From: Gremmenia infestans
Lineage: Eukaryota; Ascomycota; Leotiomycetes; Helotiales; Hamatocanthoscyphaceae
Length of the DNA: 64,000 nt
NCBI GenBank assembly: GCA_032629725.1
Contig: JAFEVB010000002.1
Location: forward strand, 558,001 to 622,000
Direction: 5' to 3'
Shown here: positions 31,505-43,611 of the stretch, piece after piece
How the letters are laid out: every line of letters begins with the position of its first letter
Numbering within the stretch: position 1 is the first letter of the stretch
Notes under the pieces: model-generated
Seen by the model: the letters and a program-made list of their open reading frames with translations, nothing else
What the model was told of the DNA's origin: nothing
Database searches by the model: none
Made by a program: the position numbers and the translations under genes

Positions 31505-32433
31505 CTCTACGGTAGATATTCGATTTTATCGGGCGGTAATAGGGTGGAAATACGTTCGGCTTTTTCAAAGCATTTCTCAGACGAGTCCTTTTTCCTCCAT
31601 ATATAACAAGTGGAATTTTTATCGGACTAACCAACCTGAATTTATCTCGCCTCGGTAGAATTTCATCAAGTCTGTAACAGCGTTTACTATGCTCGCCAAC
31701 CAGCACACGTTGATTGTTTTGTCTCATGCGCTGTTCTCGGGAGAATTCTATAGACTAGCTACAGGTTCCTGACATGAATGCTAATCATCCGATATCGAGC
31801 CTGTTTGCTGTTGGTACGGATCATTTGCGGAGTGTTTACCTCCCAGCGCTACCCCGCATTACTCAAGCGAGAAAACCCGACCCGTAACTAGAGCTTCGGC
31901 TATTTACCGATAACGGGCCGCATTTGCTTATTCCTTGTATGGGTAGAGGTACGCCTGACTTGTGACTTTTGAACTACAGGATTTACTAAGCCAACTCGAC
32001 TAAGCAGACGATTGTTCAGAGCTTCCCATTTGGTAAATGCAGTCATTGATCTTTTGCCTGTAGATACTTTGAGCAATTTAGGAACGAGAGTAGGGTCAAG
32101 ATCAGGTGATTAACTTTGGAATCTACTACAGGAACATATATCAAGTGAACTTACTAGCACAAAAGGTATATTGGTCTTTGAATTCTTTCATTATTAAACA
32201 GAGTGCAAAAATAAAATTACTTGAGATAATGTATGGTGTCTGGACTGGCAATTAAGTGAAAGCAATGGCTTTTCATTTTTCTAATCCTTAGAATAAATTC
32301 TATTCAGGTTTAATTTTTCTTGCACCAGATTCTTAGAAGTTTGAATCTAATGAATCTAACTGTCCACATGCAATCAAGAGTCTAGCTTGCTTGATCTTCT
32401 CATCTCTCTCCTTATCTTTCTACTATTCGGCTC
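31505..32433. other. intergenic region
   Basis: Holds the promoter of the ABM-fold gene, including TCGGACTAA at 31622-31630. The basic ORF at 31419-31727 on the minus strand is a shadow of exon 1 and the promoter. No other gene. Confidence 0.5.
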
Positions 32434-33430
32434 TCAACAGGCACTATATCCGCCATCAACTGTCCAATGGGCTTTGACAAAGTTAGATTCTCAAAAAGCC
32501 AGTTTTTCATATTAGCATGTGACATACCTCCAGTAACAAAGGAAGCATCATCACTCAGCAAAAAACACAAGACTTTAGCAACCTCAGCGGGTTTGCCCAT
32601 GCGACCGAGACACGTCGCTTCGCTAGTCACGTCTGCATCGAACCCTCCCGAGCTAGCACGCTCTCGAAGAAGGGGAGTATCAATCGGCCCTCTAAATCAC
32701 AATTTCATTAATAATTTTAAGCTCCAATTCTGACTTCACTTGCACTTACGGGAGTAGGGCATTAATCCGGATTCCGTCTTTACCAAACTCTCCTGCGGCG
32801 GAAGCGCTTAACCCAATCACCCCAAACTTGCTCGTAGAGTAGGCCGCACTATATGGGAAGCCTCGTAGGCCAGAAGTGCTAGAGACATTCACAATGGCCC
32901 CGCCGGGGCGTGGAAGATGAGGTAGCTGCGCCCTCATACTGTGCATGATTCCATTGAGGTTGATACTTATCGTTCTGTCCCACTCTTCTTTTTTCTATTT
33001 CTCCAAGGGTGAGTCATTAATCGTGCCTTCAATCTACTCAAACAGAAGGCTCGACTTACAATTGTCTGACAAGTTGTGTCCCCATCCCCTGCAGCAATGC
33101 CTGCTACATTGGCTGCGCCATCCAGACGCCCGAATACACTTATCGTGTCTGCGATCCATTTGTCCACTTGATCTGGATTGCTCACATCCACGCGAGTGCA
33201 TTCTATTTGCACCCCGGAAGACTCGCCTGGAATCATCAGCACGACTCGAAAGCATATCATATTTTTAACTCGCGCCGTAGATTCATACATAACTCCTTCG
33301 TCTTTCCCAAACCTTCTAGATTCACATCGCTGATAGCAATACCGCGGGCACCTAATTCAGCCAGCCTCAAAACAACAGCTTGACCGATTCCAGATGCGGC
33401 ACCCGTTACAGAGTACACTCTGCCTTTCAT
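32434..33430 (-). CDS. short-chain dehydrogenase/reductase 1
   Basis: Five exons (33430-33289, 33226-33060, 32982-32750, 32691-32528, 32471-32434) give 247 residues, normal for a classical SDR. Cofactor motif TGAASGIG (residues 9-16), the conserved VDVSNPDQV, an NVAG motif, the catalytic Ser in VNVSSTSG and YSTSK (Tyr-x-x-x-Lys). The C-terminus SFVTGAHWTVDGGY is reached only through the last 56-nt intron; the unspliced frame runs into unrelated residues. It oxidises or reduces an alcohol/ketone with NAD(P). In its promoter lies CGG-N8-CGG (33662-33675), 232 bp upstream, a spacing also found before SDR 2. Confidence 0.9.
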
Positions 33431-33661
33431 ATTTGACGAGCAAGGAAGGATATGGAAGGGATGCGGAAGGATGTAGAGGTGGTATTATTGGATTGTTCTT
33501 AATTTTGAGAAGAACAGGGTATATGCTGTATGAAATGAATTGCTTGATGAGGAGTAGACTTGCTAAGAATAGTAAGCAAAGGCTTTCCATTGTCGCCCCC
33601 TGGGATGGACCTTAACTTTACATACGGCTCTCGGTATTGAAATAACCCGTAATGCAGATAT

Positions 33662-33675
33662 CGGACTATTTTCGG
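33662..33675 (+). promoter_or_regulatory. CGG-N8-CGG element upstream of SDR 1
   Basis: CGGACTATTTTCGG, within TATCGGACTATTTTCGGATA. Direct repeats of CGG are typical Zn2Cys6 targets, and a cluster regulator of that class lies at 40.8-43.6 kb. Almost the same element precedes SDR 2. Confidence 0.5.
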
Positions 33676-34103
33676 ATAGTCCCTTCTTTCAGCCTCGCGG
33701 AATCAGAGGAATCTAACCACTACTGTATTGGCTATCTCGTGATATTTCACTTCAAATGAAACGGGCACTGCAGGTTTAGAAGTATGGATCTTTGTGTGGT
33801 GACACAGAGCGTGTAGAACCACTAAAATCTGCGAGCACACTCATGGTTTGTCTCCGTGAGAACTTCATCTTGTAATGGGGCATTATTTACAACGCGAAAA
33901 CCTTGATAATTGGTTTTCGTGGACATTGACTTAAGAGCTAATCTCCTTGCTTGATAAGACTTGCGCTGGAACTCACATGTATGACATCTCGATAGAAGTA
34001 AACTTGTTCAGGAGAGCTACATACATGTTTCACTTAGATACCGACCTTGTAAACAAAGAGCTGCTACAATCATGTTTCATAAGACAAGCTTCGTGCTTTC
34101 CCC
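33676..34103. other. intergenic region
   Basis: Between the SDR 1 promoter and the 3' end of the transporter gene. No gene recognised. Confidence 0.5.
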
Positions 34104-35810
34104 TTAGACTGCTTCTTCGGGCTTCGATTTAGAATTTTCATCAGATCCAGACTCGTCGATTCCTACCACAACCTTGTCACCGAACTTCATATTTATATCT
34201 ATCATTGTGTGATTAGACCTCGCCTAGGATGTGAAAAGGGATTTCTGATGGGTCTTCTTACCTTCAAGAGTTAATCCTTTGGTCTCAGGGAGTGTTACGA
34301 TTATGAGAAGTGTACAAACAGCCGTCATGCAGATGAACACGAGATAGTACTTCCACCCGATAGTATCGAAAGCTAGGGCTGCAGGACTGTTGTAGGCGAT
34401 GCCGAAGAGGAAATACGACCCAAGACCAAATGTCACACCTTTGCTCCTCAAATGATTTGGCCAGATCTCCGCGTTGTAAATGTAAACCACACCGTCAACT
34501 GAAAAGCTGTAGAAGACAATGAAGATGAAGTAGAAGGCCACGCTAGCATTTATACCAGCCTTATTGTTAGAGTTGAGGTAGGTCTTTTGTAGGGCACATT
34601 GAATGGACAAGGCTATCATTAGCAGGACTCCACCAATACCAAGCAGCTTCACACGTCCCACGCGGTCCACAATCATAGCATTTGTAGAGGCACCTATGCA
34701 TGCGACTGTCACCCAGACAATGGAAAGGCCAAGCTGCAGGGTAGCGTCGAAGTTCAGGGCAGCAAATAGAATAGGCATAAGGTTGAAGATGACCAGCAAG
34801 CCGCTAGACTGCACCATTGCAAAGACCAAGATAGAGCAGTACGCTCGTTTCCGAAGATGTGCGTTGCTGAGGATGTACCAATAACTGTGAGGGAGACCTT
34901 TCTCAGCTTCAACTTGTGCCACAATCTGGACCATCTCTGCACGAGCCAGGCTTGAAGATGGATCGGACTTGGTGCGATGAAGTCGTTCCATGATAGCTGA
35001 GGCTTCTTCGACTCTTCCCTGTTCCACGAACCATCTGGGAGATTCGGGGATGAAAATGATCGAGACAGCGCAAACAATTGAAAATAAGGTCAACATGATG
35101 AACTGGAGACGCCATTGGATGTCCGATTTGACGAAGTTGAACCCCAAGGCGGCAATCGAACACACAATGTATCCGACCACCAACCATGTTGCATGCATTC
35201 CCACCAGAAGACCACGGGTATGAGCCGGCGCAATCTCACTCATGTAAACAGGTGTATTGGACATGATCAAGCCTCCTGCAATGCCTGCGATACCACGGGA
35301 TGTAATAAACATGCCCGGATTTACACTTGCAGCACTGAGAATGCCCGATATCATCATTGTAATGGCGGCTACTTCTGCACAAACGCGACGACCGAACTTC
35401 GTGGAGATATAACTTTGTAGTATGGTACCCAAGAACCCCCCACCAAAGAAACTGTCTTGTCTTAGATAAGGAAGCATAAGTTTTAGAGGGTGTCTTACAT
35501 TGCATTGATCCCATCAATGATTGAATTGGCATTTGGTCCATTTAGGAATTTCTTAATGAATGTTTCTTGGGCAAAACATCCTGCAGCAGAATTGTTCCCA
35601 TATCCAAAAAGGAAGCTTGATATTGCAGAGACAAGGATAATCTGGGGAAGAAGTCAGACCATGTCAGACCTTGTGGGTCTCGGGACTTTAAAATCATACC
35701 ATAAAATTGAGAAGACTGGGGAATCTGGAGTAGCGGGGAACTGCTGGAGCATCATCATGCACAGGATCCTCAACCATCTGGGCTTCAGCCTCTGCTTTAG
35801 AAACTTTCAT
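34104..35810 (-). CDS. MFS sugar-porter-type transporter
   Basis: Four exons (35810-35700, 35641-35499, 35460-34262, 34198-34104) give 515 residues with about 12 TM helices. Sugar-porter signatures: FFGGGFLGTILQ, TKFGRR (loop 2-3), SRGIAGIAGG, PVYMSEIAPAHTRG, FIPESPRWFVEQGR (PESPRW) and the C-terminal LPETKGLTLED (PETKG). The loop 8-9 motif is VDRVGRVKLL. The last exon supplies a short cytoplasmic tail. In a metabolite cluster such a protein may move a precursor, sugar or product across the plasma membrane; the substrate cannot be told. Transcribed divergently from P450-2; the shared promoter has two TCGGACA elements. Confidence 0.92.
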
Positions 35811-36479
35811 CTTTGCGATTGATTATACTGTCTACTGATGATCGTGAGTATGTGATGATTATAAGTAAGACAATAATAATATCGTCGAAAAAACAGCTAC
35901 ACTTGCTGGTCTTTATACCTCCAGCGATCGAAGCGGGCACAACGATAATTGGGTGGCTAGGCTGAGATTTCAAATTGATACTACTCCGGAGTGAGAGCGA
36001 TGAGTTACCGACTTATTCTACGAGCTTATTCAACGTCTATTTTTACTTGTCTATAAGCTAAATATAGACTGCCGTGAGATCTTTTGCCTCGACGAAAAGT
36101 AAATTTCTTATATTTTGTTTTTTTTGTTTATTATTCATGCCATGTCATCAAGTGAACCTACCTACTTTTCTCAATAATCTTGTTATGGATTATCCAGTAG
36201 AGTATTGCAGCCAAAGTTTACAAATTCTGAGCATCTCGGAAGAATTGTGTTTTTCGGACACTTTGGATTGCCAAGACATATTCGTCCTTTTTGCGCCCCA
36301 ACCGTCTCGGACAAATTACATATTATTTGTTGCTACCTTATTTGTTCCGTGGCATAGAGAAATTTACGCATAAGCTGGGAGCTGCTAACGTCATGCAATT
36401 ATTTCTCGTTCACTTCTTTTAAAAGTCAAACTAATCGGCACACGGGTCGATATTATTCTACACTTACACAGCATTCAAG
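35811..36479. promoter_or_regulatory. divergent promoter between transporter and P450-2
   Basis: Contains CTCCGGAG (35984-35991), TCGGACA (36254-36260) and TCGGACAAATT (36307-36317); the last is identical to the element at 27280-27290. No gene recognised. Confidence 0.5.
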
Positions 36480-38259
36480 ATGTCTATTCCTGTGACTGTT
36501 CTATTCGTTGGGGTGGCAATCCTGCTCTACAAAATGAGCCAGATGGGAAAGCGACGGCCTGGTATGCCTCCAGGGCCTCCCACTATACCGTTTTTGGGAA
36601 ACGCCCTACAAATACCGGCTGTAGGCTTCTACAAAAAGTAAGCACGAGAACTATTTGAAAGAAAAATGTTTTAACGTGCGAGTAGGATGAAAGAATGGTC
36701 TGGGGTATATGGAAAGATATACTCACTGACTGTTGGCACTACGAATATCATTGTTTTGTGCGATCGGAAAGCCGTCCGGGATTTAATTGATAAAAAGTCG
36801 GCAATCTATTCGGACCGGCCTGCCGATTACGTTGGTTCATTACTTACCGGAGGTGACCACACTCTTATCGATGACTATAATGGCATATGGCGAGAGAAGC
36901 GGAAGCAAATGGCTCTGCACTTTTCCCCGAAAAAGTGCGACGAGAAGCATTCTATCATCCAAGAGGCAGAGGCAAAATGCTTGTTGTTGGGCTTTCTTGA
37001 AGATCCAGAACACTTCTTAGACCATGTTAAACGTACCACTGCATCCATTGCCAGCATTATCACCTACGGTAAACGCGCCCCCACCATCGACCATCAGTAT
37101 GCGACGCAAGTATTCGACATCATGCAAGAATGGACCTCTGCCATGGGACCCGGAGCAAACCCCCCAGTGGACGTTTTCACCTGGTTAAAGCTCTGGCCAA
37201 CCTTCCTTGCACCATGGAAGCAACGAGCTTACAGAGTCAATGCGAAGATGGATGAGACGTGGAGCCGGACTCTAAATGATGTGCGGAAGAGACGTGCGAA
37301 TGGGGACACGCGTGATTGTATGGCAGACTCAATACTAGACGAGGTCGAGAAAAATCCTGATTACATTCTGAGCGAACACTCGATTCAGAATCTGCTCGGC
37401 GAGATGATTGAAGGCGGCGCAGATACAACAACTGCACAGCTCTCGACGTTTCTCGTGGCAATGGTAACCTATCCCCGTGTGATGGAAAAAGCGCAAGCCA
37501 TGATCGACGAAAAGATTGGCTCTAATCGTTCACCGACTTGGAAAGACTTCGACAGTCTTCCATACATCAATGCCATAGTGAAGGAAGGATTGAGATGGAG
37601 ACCTGTCACTAGTGTCGGGTTTGCACACAAGATCCGAGAAGGTATGTTGCTTGGATTAGATCTGCATGTAAAAGAGACTAACAATAAATAGATGACACCT
37701 ACGAAGGCATGCTTATCCCCAAAGACTCAACAGTCTTTGTTGCTGTTTGGTAAGTTTGAATTCGATATGAAAATTAGCCACACGACTAAAGAATATAGGG
37801 CGCTGAACCATGAAAGTGACCACTTTGCCAATGAGGATCAGTATTGGCCAGAGCGTTATGATGGCTTTTCTGAGCTAGCCAGTACTTACTCTGGAAGCGG
37901 AGATTATGAAGGAAGAGGTAAGGCGTTTGCCAGATTTAGTTATATTCCGAGAAAATCGCTAAATGCTTTTAGATCACTACACCTACGGCGCCGGTCGTCG
38001 AATTTGCCCAGGCATCCATCTCGCAGAGCGTAACCAATGGCGTTCTATCGCCAAGATTCTCTGGGGATTCAAAATTTCTAGAGCGATAGATCCAGTCACA
38101 GGACAAGAGATCCCCATTGACGTTAATGCATATAAAGAAGGCTTGGCACAATCACCATTGCCATTCAAAGTTCGCATACAGCCCCGCAGCGCAGCTCACG
38201 CCAATACCATTCGTCGCGAATGGAAAGAGGCAAAGAATATTTTGGACAAATATGACTAA
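36480..38259 (+). CDS. cytochrome P450 monooxygenase 2
   Basis: Five exons (36480-36637, 36686-37641, 37692-37749, 37799-37917, 37973-38259) give 525 residues. N-terminal anchor VTVLFVGVAILLY, hinge MPPGPPTIPFLGNA, I-helix EMIEGGADTTTAQ, K-helix KEGLRWRP, and heme loop YGAGRRICPG with LAERNQWR after it. Clearly paralogous to P450-1 (same hinge, QEAEA, GANPP and HLAERN blocks, equal 287-nt last exons). It lacks three introns present in P450-1 in its central exon, and has one (37750-37798) that P450-1 lacks. A membrane-bound oxygenase that probably decorates the cluster's product. Confidence 0.93.
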
Positions 38260-39013
38260 AGAGTATCTGCATCCCTTTATAAAGAGGTGCAATAGGACAC
38301 TTTCGACTGGTGTACTTAGCTGCCGTAGATAAACTTCATGGTTTTCAGAAACCAAATGACATGTATACCAAAAAACGAATGCTCCTAGGAAACCTAAATT
38401 TGAAAAGTTGTTCATATAAGGTAGAAACTACCCCAAGTATCCAGCTTTGGTAATGATAAGGGGCACCTAGCTTCACAAGAAATCGATTCTTTGGCAGATA
38501 AAAAAAGTTCGTAGCTCACCTTCCCCTTACAAAGTGAGTATGAAGGTTACGTGCTTCCAAGGCGGGCTCAGTTTGTAGGAATATGTCTAAGGTAAGTTGT
38601 GCTCATGAAAAAGGCAATGAAATTTGACAGAGGAATCAAGCAGTAGATATACCTCTATGGTTTCAAAGACAAAATTATATATATTTCAATGTCATTACAC
38701 GAATATATGAAGAATTATCTACCTTTTTGAACGTAAAATTATACTATCACCTTCCAATACCCAGGTAGCTACAAGATTCGTGAACAAACAAAGAATTGCA
38801 CCAGATGTCCTTGGTGTACAACCTCGACCTACTCCTCTTTATCTATTTCGGAAGTTGAATATTGACTTTCTCGGAACTTTGCCATGTCCATAGAGTTTAG
38901 GCAAATACACAGTCTGCACGTGCACATGGATTTCCGGGTGAAATTCTGAACCCATATTTATTTCACGTTCTTTGTAGAGAAACCCGCATTTACAAAGTTG
39001 CACCGAGCTATTA
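38260..39013. other. AT-rich intergenic region between convergent genes
   Basis: 3' flanks of P450-2 and SDR 2. No gene recognised. Confidence 0.5.
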
Positions 39014-39882
39014 TCACGGCGGAACCCCCAAGGTCATGCCTCCGTCCACAGCCAAGACCTGTCCCGTCATCCACTGAGATGGTGGAAGACAGAGGAATAA
39101 AACAACGCCGGCGATATCACCAGCGGTTCCAATTCTCGGCCAAGGCGTTGACTTCTCCATCAAAGCAAATATATCCTTGTTTTCAATATTCTGTCGCGCC
39201 ATACCGGTAGCCACTACTCCAGGAGATACACAGTTGATGTTAATGGAATCCTTTGCGTGATCCATCGCCCCAGCTCGCGTCATGTGGTTGACTGATGCTT
39301 TAGTCGCTGAATACGCCACCTCTCCCGGGAAGGCGATACCAGCAGCACAAGACGAGATATTCACAATTCGTCCTCGACTGCCCCAAGCTGGATCTACCTC
39401 TTGCTTCAGGAATTGACGGATTGCTAAGCGCGAGATCCTAGCTGTCCCGAGGGTGTTGATCGCTGCCATCTTTCCCCAAAGTACGTCGTCCTCGTCCACG
39501 AAGTCGCGGAATGGCTCCCAATATCCAGCACAATTCACGACGATATCAACACGTCCAAACTTCTATAATTTCCATCAGCAATCTATCTTCTAAATAGTTG
39601 AAAGGGGTTTCTTTTTATTACTGATATCGCGGTACTAAAGGCACTTTCACACTGACCAGCGTCTGAGATGTCGACCTTCTGGAAAACCGCCTCGCCACCA
39701 TTCTTGATAACTAGGTCGGCTGTAGCTATTTCCCTGTCGGTTTCATATCCAGATGGATTCGCCTCTGCTCTCAAGTCGCAGCTAACGATTTTGGCACCAT
39801 TTTCTGCGAGGGAGAGACAAATGGCACGGCCCATCCCGGAGGACGCACCAGTTACCAGGGCTACCTTATTTTTCAGTGACAT
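39014..39882 (-). CDS. short-chain dehydrogenase/reductase 2
   Basis: Two exons (39882-39622 and 39562-39014) give 269 residues. Motifs: TGASSGMG (cofactor), VDISDAGQ, VVNCAG, NISSCAAG (catalytic Ser), YSATK (catalytic Tyr/Lys) and SPGVVATGMA. The C-terminus GQVLAVDGGMTLG is typical of the classical family. The 59-nt intron has CTGAT as a branch site. It is only distantly similar to SDR 1, so it is not a recent duplicate. The promoter holds CGG-N8-CGG at 40022-40035, 140 bp upstream, plus two GTCCGA elements farther out, suggesting control by the neighbouring zinc-cluster regulator. Confidence 0.92.
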
Positions 39883-40836
39883 GATGACGAAAATGTTGGA
39901 GCTGAATGTGGTAAGGGGGAAACCACAGTTTGGATATGTCTTGCTTATACTCTTACTTTAGGTTTATTTAAAAGAACTTACCCGGTCCGTTAGCGTTAGT
40001 ATGGAGAAAAACACTACAGCACGGACTGATTTCGGAGGATCTGTGCGGGATTATAAAACTGGGGTCTATCCGGGGTTGACACTGTGAAATGACTGCTACA
40101 TGACCACAAACCCGCCAATTAACTTGGTAGACCTTGGTCTGGGTAGAACACGGACCGGTACTAAATCTGGATTAAAAGCAGTTGAAAGACAGGTTTTAAA
40201 CCGTTTATTAATCATTTAAGCTAGTCTAGCGCTGGGTTTACCCTCCTCGGCATTGCTACCGCCCTCCAAGTCTCTATGATTTTATTTCAAGAATGGTAAA
40301 ATCGGTTTCTCAATGTGATTGTGATTGAGTCACTTCAGGGGGTAAAGCATACCTTGTAAAGGTTTTGGCCCAAAGCTGACACATCATATACGGAGTATAT
40401 GTTACATCTTTCAATATAAATACTAGAAATAGGCGCTATAATAAATCTTTCTCGTCCGAATATACAGCGACAGCATCTTGTCCGAAAATGCAGCGTAATA
40501 TAACCCGCTTTTGCTAGGATGCATGATTCTTGAAATGCGGAAGATAATATTTTGAAAATATCAATTCGCTCCAAGCTGTTCTCTTAAGCTTTAGGGGTCT
40601 TCCTAGATAAGGATAGTCCTGGAGGAATATGTCTCCTAGTCTCCCCAGAAAATCAAGCCTTCGCTTGATAATCCTAGTAATATTGTACTACGAAGCTATC
40701 CCGGATTTCATGTAATATTTAAGAGTATAGACCTCTGCGACTGTACCGCCTTTTTAAAATCGGCTCCTATTTTGTAACTTGTGTAAGGTGATTAAAAATG
40801 TGAGTCTATTATCGCTTGTAGTATGACAAACTAAAA
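39883..40836. promoter_or_regulatory. SDR 2 promoter and intergenic region
   Basis: CGG-N8-CGG at 40022-40035 (CGGACTGATTTCGG), GTCCGA at 40454-40459 and TTGTCCGA at 40478-40485 (reverse complement of TCGGAC). No gene recognised. Confidence 0.5.
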
Positions 40837-43611
40837 TTATTGGAAACCGCCCCCAATGAAGAAACCATTTAGATACCCTTGCAAATCCACAGGCGAATCC
40901 GTCAAGTTGATGTCAGGAAGAGGGTAGCTCGGGAACTGTTCATCGATACTATCAGGAAACTCAAGCTCAGTCCCCAAGTGAGCGGCGGCAGTGTTCAGGT
41001 TGCTGAATTGATTGAACTCCACAGGTTGTGGGCTACTTTGCGTGTTCTGTAGGTTTGTATCTTGGAAATCGTGTCGCCATCTGTCACTGACCTGGTTGCT
41101 GCCGTCTTCATGAAGGTCTTCCGTTTGCGAATTCAACTGGACTGGGTATTCCATAAAATTTTGTATAGATTTGCCGTTACTCTTTGGTTGGCCAGCACCG
41201 CCCTGTTGTTGATGTTCGTGAAAACGCTCAAGCGCGGACTGTAGACAATCCAGATTTTTCTGGAGGTTATCCGAGACATCCCAGTACTTTACAAACTGGG
41301 TGATATTCAAGCATAGAACCTGGTACTTTGACTCGGTCAAGCTTTTGTTCGATCCCGGTTGAGCAAAGAACTTGTACACTAGTTGCACTGATGCTGCAAC
41401 CCAGATTGTGCTTGCGAGAAAGGGGTTGACGTATTTGAAGTGATCGTTCGAACTCCGACTCACGACCGCGAGTACTTCATCTGATGCATCAATGTAGTGG
41501 CCTAACCCTTCTTCGTCTGGTTTCACCGTGGATGGAGGGACTGGATCGCTCGATGGACCGCGTGCGTTTTTCTCGTAAGTTCCCTTGGCTAGAATATGCT
41601 CTCGGCGCCCGCCTCCAAAAACACCATGTTGATAGATCATAAAGTTCGCTAATTGGATCATAATGTGAATACTATATATGGAACTGTTTCGCATGAGCAG
41701 TGATTGGTTGGTGCCTGGTCTGGGAAATCGTAAGTTTTCTTGCTGGTATTGCAGAGACTCGGGTAATGCGATCGAGAAGCAATGCAGAGCATTTTCCAAT
41801 ATACCAAGACCTTGAGTGATTTCTGCGCAGTCCTTTCTGCCAAATGCGGTAGCGGTCTTGGATTTCAATTTCGAATGTTCACCCAAAGACGAGAACGGGA
41901 ACACCGGTCTAGGACTCGAAAGCTGCTGTGCGTCCCTCATCAAGGAATTTACTATGATAAACCATGCTTTCGCCGATTTACTGCCACATTCCTGGATATG
42001 TCTCCAGCGATTCATGGGGTTCGGATCCAGAAAGCAACTACCATGGGGCTCGCCAGCAAACCATAGACTGTCGTCGGTAGGTAGTCGAGTCTCGTTTTGA
42101 GACCAGTCAATTGCCGTAGGACATCGGCGCACAGTACTAGCGAACGTGTCCATCTCCCAGATGGCCCACCATGTTCTCCGCTTCTCTTCATCCGCGCACC
42201 AAGTTTCCGGGTCGCTATCTATGAAGGGCATGTCTGTAGTTATGTGATTTGCGTCGATCAAATGTAGATTGAGCTCGTAGGCTGCGCGGACGCACGTACC
42301 GAGAGACCTCCACCCGCGGCCTCTGGCACCTCTGATTAATTGTCGGAAGGTCGATAGCGTCAGTGCTTGTAGTAAACATAAACTTGGTGTGTCATCTTCA
42401 CATTCCTTCAGAGCCTCGTCTAGAAACACTAAGGCCAATCGACCAAAGTGTTCGGCCATCGACTTGGGCTTAGTTTCACCTAGTGTGGTTTGAAGCATCG
42501 TAGAATCACTTCCATGTTCGATAAAGCGTGCAGAGAAAGAGAACATAGATGTCAGAAGCGCGTTCACCTGCGTCAGAGAGGTGATTGCTGAGACTTTTGC
42601 TCGAAAACACGAAGGGCGGAAAAGAGAGAACGCGGTCATGTTGGCAAAATATGCATCGATCCTAAAACAGCAGAACCAGTGAGCACGTAGCAGATTATAG
42701 GTAGACGAATAAAACGTAAATGGTGACTTACAGGGAATCCATCGTCCCCGAAGAGATATCCAATGCCGCGCAGGCACGGTGCAGCACACTTGACGATTCG
42801 AGGTTGATTTTGGAAAATGGTTCCGACGCTGAGAAAGATCCATGGTTGCCATCCCTTTTCTGAGTATGTGTTGACTCGTGGGAGGGATGGATGATGAATG
42901 AAAGGTCATGCATGCCAATGGTGCCGGCTTTTGGGGAGTCGAGACTTTCGGGAGACAGGTAACGCTCATTACCAACAGATCTTGGGCTCGAGAGGTCGCG
43001 AGGATTCCATGCCGTAGCATTCTGGTCCAATTCGGTGGGTAAAAAGGCGGCATTGGTCGTTCTAGAGGAAGTAGCTACACTTATACGGGTGCAATCTGAC
43101 TGTTGTGCTTCTTCGCCGGAGCCCTCATCTCTGGACGTGGATGTATTGCGAGCTTCGCCTTTATTGGTGCGGGCACGCTTCTGGCCTCGCTGTGTCGAGC
43201 CTATTGAAATCAAGGCAATCAGTATAGAGAAGGGGCCGGGCTTCGAGAAGGAAGGAAGGAGCATGTGAGAGTGAACATACCGACTTTTGGGCCAGGCTTT
43301 GATGGTGCTTGTCGATAGAAGCAGCTCTGTTGCGACTTGAGACATAACGCACAATGAGGTCGGGCTCGATCGCTGCAAGATCGATTGCACGTCAGAAATG
43401 CGCAAACGGTGAGGGCAATTACCACCTACCACTTGATTTTGCGTCTAGATCATGAGGCTTGTTAGTCGGATGGGGAACACGCAAGAGAAGTTTTATGGGT
43501 GTCAGGAATTGTATTGTACATAGCATACCTTCGGCACGTTTCGCAAGAGAGAGTGAGGGTCTTTTCCTCTGAGTTCGATATTTGGTTCGAGGTGGTGGCG
43601 GCTGGTGACAT
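40837..43611 (-). CDS. Zn2Cys6 transcription factor, probable cluster regulator
   Basis: Five exons (43611-43529, 43444-43430, 43372-43281, 43200-42732, 42661-40837) give 827 residues with all phases closing. The zinc cluster CETCRRRKIKC-DRARPHC-ALC-LKSQQSC has C-x2-C-x6-C-x6-C-x2-C-x6-C spacing and is assembled from three exons, one of only 15 nt that encodes the RRKIK core. A basic linker (GQKRARTNKG) follows. The middle has the fungal_trans-type region (LLQALTLSTFRQLIRG, GRGWRSLGTCVRAAYELNLH, RRTWWAIWEMDTFAS). Such factors bind CGG half-sites, and CGG-containing elements recur in the promoters of 27-41 kb. It is the right-most gene of the cluster. Confidence 0.9.
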
